Origin: Meta bourneti
Taxonomy: Eukaryota > Arthropoda > Arachnida > Araneae > Tetragnathidae
Reading direction: 5' to 3'
Length of the DNA stretch: 64,000 nt
NCBI GenBank assembly: GCA_933210815.1
Contig: OW119928.1
Location: 4,525,770 to 4,589,769, forward strand
The notes beneath the pieces were generated by a model. The model was not told the DNA's origin and did not search any database. It was given only the letters and a program-made list of their open reading frames with translations. Shown one piece after another: positions 60,601-64,000 of the stretch. Numbering within the stretch: position 1 is the stretch's first letter; every line of letters begins with the position of its first letter. The translations under genes were made by a program, and so were the position numbers.

Positions 60601-62871
60601 CGGACGGATTTTAGTAGTTTCACTATCTAGTTTAATCACTGGCCTGTGTGATAAATAATGACATTCTTTATTCAATTCGAAATCTGTCACGCGTTCGATT
60701 ATGTTCAATTTTTCCCATTCCTGAAACACCTTCTGATAATCGGTGAAAAATTCACCACATCTAAATTTATTGATCATTTTTTCATGTCTCTTCCAGACTA
60801 ATTCTTTATTATTAGGTAAATTCGCAGAACTGCACTTCCATGGAAGTTCTACTTCATATCTTCCAGCGGGAAGAATTTTCATTCTATCATTAAAATCACT
60901 TAAATTAAGATCACTTTTCTCCATTTCAATTTGGGTTGGATCAGATATTCCTAAAATTTCAAGTTCCCATAATTTGTTTATAGGTACTTTCATTGCATGC
61001 ATTGATAATGTCGTCAAAATATTATCTTTCTCACATGAATTTTGTTTTCCAATTACAGTCCATCCAAGTTTCGTTTCAACGGCCGTTAAGCCAGACTGTA
61101 ATTCAACAGAATTTCCTGTCAACAATTTTCCTACAACATCTGCACCAATCAAAAGATTAATTTCGGTTTCTTTTCGGAAAGAATCAGTAAAATCTATCTT
61201 ATTTTCTTTTAATTCATTCAAAATCCCGTTAGATTTAATCTTAGGAATAAAACCACAAATCCTTTTTTCAGAAAGAGCTTCAAAACTACAAGCAAAAGTT
61301 CTTTTTAAATTACTGACCTCGACAGAAAACACATCATGTCGTTTTGGTTTCGTTTCAGCCCCCCCAAACAGCGCATGTATAACAGTTTCGTCTCTCAGTG
61401 GAGATGCTTTAAGCTGAGTCATAACATTTTCGCTTACGTAACTACTTTGACTTCCTGTATCAATCATCGCGCGAATAATTTTCTCATGACCTAGATATCG
61501 AATAAGTACGCAAAGAGTTTGCAAAAATACAATTTCGCTTCTGCCACAATTAGAGAGAGAACTCTCAGATTTTAGAACACTCTTTTGCTCAACATTTTTT
61601 TCTTGTTTGGAACACATAATTTCAAAATGAGGATTATTACAAATAGAACAATTCAATTGCTTTTTTACACTACAAAATTTACTTAAGTGACCAGCTCTTT
61701 TTAAACAAGAAAAACATGCACCTTTTTTCATCAACAATTGTTGTTTAGCAGCCAAAGTCATTTTCCTCGCGGTAAAACACTTTTCACTAGGATGAGACTT
61801 ATCACAAAAAATACAGTTATTAATTCTCTTACCTGAATTATCAACAAGGCTTACCAAAGCTGATGCTGTTGTCAGGTCAGCTTGTTTTACCTGTTCAATA
61901 AAGTCCTTCTTTCGATGATTTTGGTGCGGGGCGAAACCAGTCCGGGCAAGTAAAACCATTTCTTCACCCTTTACTTCCTGTCGAAGAAAATTCATCAAAT
62001 GTTCTAAAGTTCGAGATCCTTTGGTTTCTGTCGAGTCGTGATTTCTACTTCTTTCCCAAGCCACTAACACTTCTTCTGGAAGGCAACTCTCCACTAACGG
62101 CGTTAGAAAGTCCCCGTACTTTTCTTGTGTTCTTCCCAAGCTTTCCAATGCTCGCAGCTTTCCTTCCAGTTCATCATATAGAGAGGGAAGATCCGTCTTC
62201 GCTCTTCCGGTAGCAGCGTTCTTCATAACTAAGCTTAACAAATCTCTAACATAGATTTGCACAAGCAAATCTTCTCGTCCAAAACGCTCTTTCAATTGTT
62301 CAATTGCCTTAGGGTAATTAGCCGCCGTAGCTGGGAAACTCAGAACTAAACGTTCTGCTTTCGATTTGGGTTCCATAGATTGCAATAAATATTGCATCTT
62401 ATCCTCATCGGCAATACTTTTGTCGTCGTGTATTTTCTGAAACTGACTCCAAAAAGTCAGGTATTCTTTCGCTTCGCCATTGAACTTTTTCAGCTCTATC
62501 TTTGGCAATTTGAATTTTCTCGTTTCCTTATTGTCATTCGGCAGAGCGACTTCTTGCAATTTCAAATCTACCTGAGCACATAGCTCTAAGTACCGGTCTC
62601 TGTAAGTTTCAGATTCTTCTAAATCTTCATTAAATAAATGTTCGTCATCTTCACTCTGTAAAAACTGTTTTGAAATAGCAGTTTGACAGACATCAAGTCT
62701 CTGAAACTTATCACTAAGTTGAATTCTCAAAATCGAAAGCGATTTCAAATCACATACTTCTTTCGATAATGCCGTTTCTATTTTCTTTAAACTCAGAGAA
62801 AAAGCAGTTCTCAGCCCTTTTCGTTGTGTTTTTAAAGCATTTAAATTCATTTTCAAAAGTTCTAGGTTCAA
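57589..62871 (-). CDS. BEL/Pao Gag-Pol polyprotein, 1760 aa
   Basis: A single intact frame. In order: DUF1759 gag (about 110-250); Cys/His knuckles (about 365-430; CFSCLKRAGHLSKFC); DUF1758-type aspartic protease with IDTGSQSSYV (about 468); reverse transcriptase with IRPVFDASA (about 757), SADIEKAFLM and YVDN (about 877, the BEL variant of YVDD); RNase H-like region with FVDASKGAYA (about 1037); integrase with an HHCC zinc region (about 1338-1380) and catalytic D, D, E in GIDLAGP (about 1405), YSDNGTNF (about 1460) and WWERLVRTVKE (about 1508); and a C-terminal DUF5641 domain (about 1628-1680). The domain order PR-RT-RH-IN is that of BEL/Pao. The last four codons and the stop lie inside the 3' LTR. 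No env-like frame follows. Function would be retrotransposition; activity is inferred only from intactness. Confidence 0.97.
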   Translation of the reverse strand: MNLELLKMNLNALKTQRKGLRTAFSLSLKKIETALSKEVCDLKSLSILRIQLSDKFQRLDVCQTAISKQFLQSEDDEHLFNEDLEESETYRDRYLELCAQVDLKLQEVALPNDNKETRKFKLPKIELKKFNGEAKEYLTFWSQFQKIHDDKSIADEDKMQYLLQSMEPKSKAERLVLSFPATAANYPKAIEQLKERFGREDLLVQIYVRDLLSLVMKNAATGRAKTDLPSLYDELEGKLRALESLGRTQEKYGDFLTPLVESCLPEEVLVAWERSRNHDSTETKGSRTLEHLMNFLRQEVKGEEMVLLARTGFAPHQNHRKKDFIEQVKQADLTTASALVSLVDNSGKRINNCIFCDKSHPSEKCFTARKMTLAAKQQLLMKKGACFSCLKRAGHLSKFCSVKKQLNCSICNNPHFEIMCSKQEKNVEQKSVLKSESSLSNCGRSEIVFLQTLCVLIRYLGHEKIIRAMIDTGSQSSYVSENVMTQLKASPLRDETVIHALFGGAETKPKRHDVFSVEVSNLKRTFACSFEALSEKRICGFIPKIKSNGILNELKENKIDFTDSFRKETEINLLIGADVVGKLLTGNSVELQSGLTAVETKLGWTVIGKQNSCEKDNILTTLSMHAMKVPINKLWELEILGISDPTQIEMEKSDLNLSDFNDRMKILPAGRYEVELPWKCSSANLPNNKELVWKRHEKMINKFRCGEFFTDYQKVFQEWEKLNIIERVTDFELNKECHYLSHRPVIKLDSETTKIRPVFDASAAERGKPSLNECLFKGINLIELIPDILDRFRMYPIGISADIEKAFLMLSVAPKDRNFLRFFFPCYEGQLIYRHCRVVFGVSSSPFLLNASIMHILDNCPPQYKDVAQKLKSSFYVDNCISGVFNTDEQERFIEHAKLIMSNQCFNLRGFESNVAGINVDKHSGDTCVLGVIWNLDNDTLKCCTDMEALTCDTKITKRLILGIVQKFFDPIGLLTPTTLLPKLLLQDLWKLKIAWDDELSPNDVNTFLKWFKDVYVLKDVTLPRYMVINSSSELHVFVDASKGAYAACVFVRSILDSEVKVILVRAKSRVAPMKPLSIPRLELMACCIGSRLANSIIKALNLPDIKITFWSDSTTALWWIREQGNWSVFVSNRVREIRELSKGQLWRHVPGNMNIADLLSRGCSSRQMLLSRWWDGPSWLRESPEYWPIGEIHCQSEEVDVERKKIKVVNIDLSKDAPPWHLNSVSSYDKMIRVFAWILRFVNNCKEAHEKCKNYELSQSEIENAEKHLIRLVQRHYLSDARSSNFIETFIDDEGILRVKTRILYRDDDKSFLYPILLPDKCEFTKLLIRFVHIKNCHAGVQMMQCLIRERFWIIRARKAIKNVVYNCIACKRFKVKSMSSEPTPLPPDRVTDCAPFEIVGIDLAGPLFLKNKEKVWIALFTCAVYRAIHLELVNSLSSDAFLLALRRFIARRGRPRTIYSDNGTNFRGASNDLSKLNWDEILKETRTPKILWKFIPPTAAWWGGWWERLVRTVKELLKRTLGKSVLTYEELNTVICDCESIINCRPLTYVSENPEELVPLTPAMFLIETRSSSVEDIDELDSRNLRTRIKYRSKLLNDLRQRFRKEYLSQLVQKHNEKRSREPRVGEIVLVGDDNKKRLFWPLAKIIELIPGRDGKIRTVKLKTQHGTVLRPIQRIFPLEIQANETNVTADKKQGEEESNSDGISCLKSTLSPDNVIMKRYTSSGRCVKAPKRLDLLNNISYELETLSESQGGEDVVK
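57602..57614 (-). other. Polypurine tract
   Basis: AAGGGGGGGAGGA in element sense, directly before the 3' LTR; primes plus-strand DNA synthesis in LTR elements. Confidence 0.85.
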
Positions 62872-62898
62872 AAGTTCTTAAATGGCCAAAGCACCCAG

Positions 62899-62915
62899 TC
62901 CCGCCGAGGGTACCA
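62899..62915 (-). other. Primer-binding site (putative)
   Basis: TGGTACCCTCGGCGGGA in element sense, 3 nt after the 5' LTR end, starting TGG as expected for pairing with a tRNA 3' CCA. I cannot name the tRNA with confidence. The same motif follows the outer LTR at 56564. Confidence 0.7.
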
Positions 62916-62918
62916 CTA

Positions 62919-63176
62919 TGTTAGAAAACAAGTTCAGAAAGTCTTCACGGGCTGCATCTACCCGATGCCGGGTGCATTTGGAAATAAGCCAAAAAGCCTT
63001 TTAACACAACATTCATAATTTTATTTACAAGATTAACAGACGACAAAAACATACATACCACATACCGCCGAGAACAAACTTAATCTGTCTTACAATATTC
63101 AGCTCGGAAGCTGACGTCACTTTTTACAGCGCCGCTCATTGGACAGTTACATTCACGATTACTTCACTTCACAACA
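62919..63176 (-). repeat. 5' LTR of the inner BEL/Pao element
   Basis: 258 bp, same sequence as 57344-57601 by eye. It should hold the element's promoter and transcription start, which are not individually recognised. Confidence 0.95.
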
Positions 63177-64000
63177 CTTGGGAAGAACACAAGAAAAGTA
63201 CGGGGACTTTCTAACGCCGTTAGTGGAGAGTTGCCTTCCAGAAGAAGTGTTAGTGGCTTGGGAAAGAAGTAGAAATCACGACTCGACAGAAACCAAAGGA
63301 TCTCGAACTTTAGAACATTTGATGAATTTTCTTCGACAGGAAGTAAAGGGTGAAGAAATGGTTTTACTTGCCCGGACTGGTTTCGCCCCGCACCAAAGTC
63401 ATCGAAAGAAGGACTTTATTGAACAGGTAAAACAAGCTGACCTGACAACAGCATCAGCTTTGGTAAGCCTTGTTGATAATTCAGGTAAGAGAATTAATAA
63501 CTGTATTTTTTGTGATAAGTCTCATCCTAGTGAAAAATGTTTTACCGCGAGAAAAATGACTTTGGCTGCTAAGCAACAATTGTTGATGAAAAAAGGTGCA
63601 TGTTTTTCTTGTTTAAAAAGAGCTGGTCACTTAAGTAAATTTTGTAGTGTAAAAAAGCAATTGAATTGTTCTATTTGTAATAATCCTCATTTTGAAATTA
63701 TGTGTTCCAAACAAGAAAAAAATAATGAGCAAAAGAGTGTTCCAAAATCTGAGAGTTCTCTCTCTAATTGTGGCAGAAGCGAAATTGTATTTTTGCAAAC
63801 TATTTGCGTACTTATTCGATATCTAGGTCATGAGAAAATTATTCGCGCGGTGATTGATACAGGAAGTCAGAGTAGTTACGTAAGCGAAAATGTTATGACT
63901 CAGCTTAAAGCATCTCCACTGAGAGACGAAACTGTTATACATGCGCTATTTGGGGGGGGGGGGGCTGAAATGAAACCAAAACGACATGATGTGTTTTCTG
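63177..64000 (+). pseudogene. Outer BEL/Pao gag-pol, continued
   Basis: Resumes in frame with LGRTQEKYGDFLTPLVESC, then the three Cys/His knuckles and the protease motif VIDTGSQSSYV. It has a 13-G run at 63952-63964 where the inner copy has 7; the six extra bases keep the frame. It runs off the window, so whether the pol part is intact is unknown. Separated from its start codon by 5.8 kb, it cannot make a normal protein. Confidence 0.9.

Larger units (their letters stand above)
57344..63176 (-). mobile_element. Inner BEL/Pao retrotransposon, complete
   Basis: 5833 bp with two 258-bp LTRs (57344-57601 and 62919-63176) that look identical, TG...CA ends, a 5-bp target duplication CTTGG (57339-57343, 63177-63181), a primer-binding-like site 3 nt inside the 5' LTR, a polypurine tract against the 3' LTR, and one uninterrupted polyprotein frame. 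These features suggest a recent insertion that could still be mobile. Confidence 0.96.
56455..64000 (+). mobile_element. Outer BEL/Pao retrotransposon (split, runs off window)
   Basis: Truncated 5' LTR at 56455-56560, gag 56608-57343, interrupted by the inner copy, and resumed at 63177 to the window end with the rest of gag, the zinc knuckles and the protease motif. The exact resumption at the CTTGG target shows it was one element before the second insertion. Its pol region and 3' LTR lie beyond the window. Confidence 0.93.

Noticed and set aside
60743..61417. 224-codon + frame
   Set aside because: Antisense shadow of the intact BEL/Pao polyprotein.

Overview
The window is eukaryotic nuclear DNA: AT-rich, with intron-split genes and many transposable elements. 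The TE types and the arthropod-style N-terminus of one gene point to an arthropod; a chelicerate such as a spider is my best guess, not proven. No prokaryotic, rRNA, CRISPR or true tRNA gene is seen.

Two host genes can be built exon by exon with consistent splice phases. (1) A RUN and FYVE domain protein (RUFY family) lies on + from 11009 to 38836, in 16 coding exons (659 residues): N-terminal arthropod-type segment, RUN domain, long coiled coil, C-terminal FYVE zinc finger. (2) Mitochondrial methionyl-tRNA formyltransferase lies on - from 55363 down to 40719, in 9 exons (376 residues), with a presequence and the catalytic Asn/His/Asp. The genes converge, with about 0.9 kb between their 3' ends.

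Almost everything else is mobile DNA. 1-8.2 kb: two hAT elements (1258-2826; 3047-7117) with perfect 8-bp target duplications, the second carrying a nested pogo-like MITE and a nested hAT MITE. 8.2-11 kb: SINEs and an old repeat upstream of RUFY. The introns of both genes hold about 17 copies of a tRNA-derived SINE (family A, about 300 bp), several copies of a second tRNA-related SINE (family B), deleted mariner elements, a second pogo-like MITE, non-LTR retrotransposon tails and unclassified repeats. In MTFMT intron 5 a hAT element with a mariner relic sits inside a SINE A copy, and another SINE A sits inside a SINE B.

56.4-64 kb: a BEL/Pao LTR retrotransposon on + is split inside its gag region by a second, nearly identical BEL/Pao copy on - (57344-63176). 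The inner copy has 258-bp LTRs that read as identical, a 5-bp target duplication (CTTGG), primer-binding and polypurine sites and an uninterrupted 1760-codon polyprotein, so it is a young and possibly functional insertion. The nesting makes a large inverted repeat.
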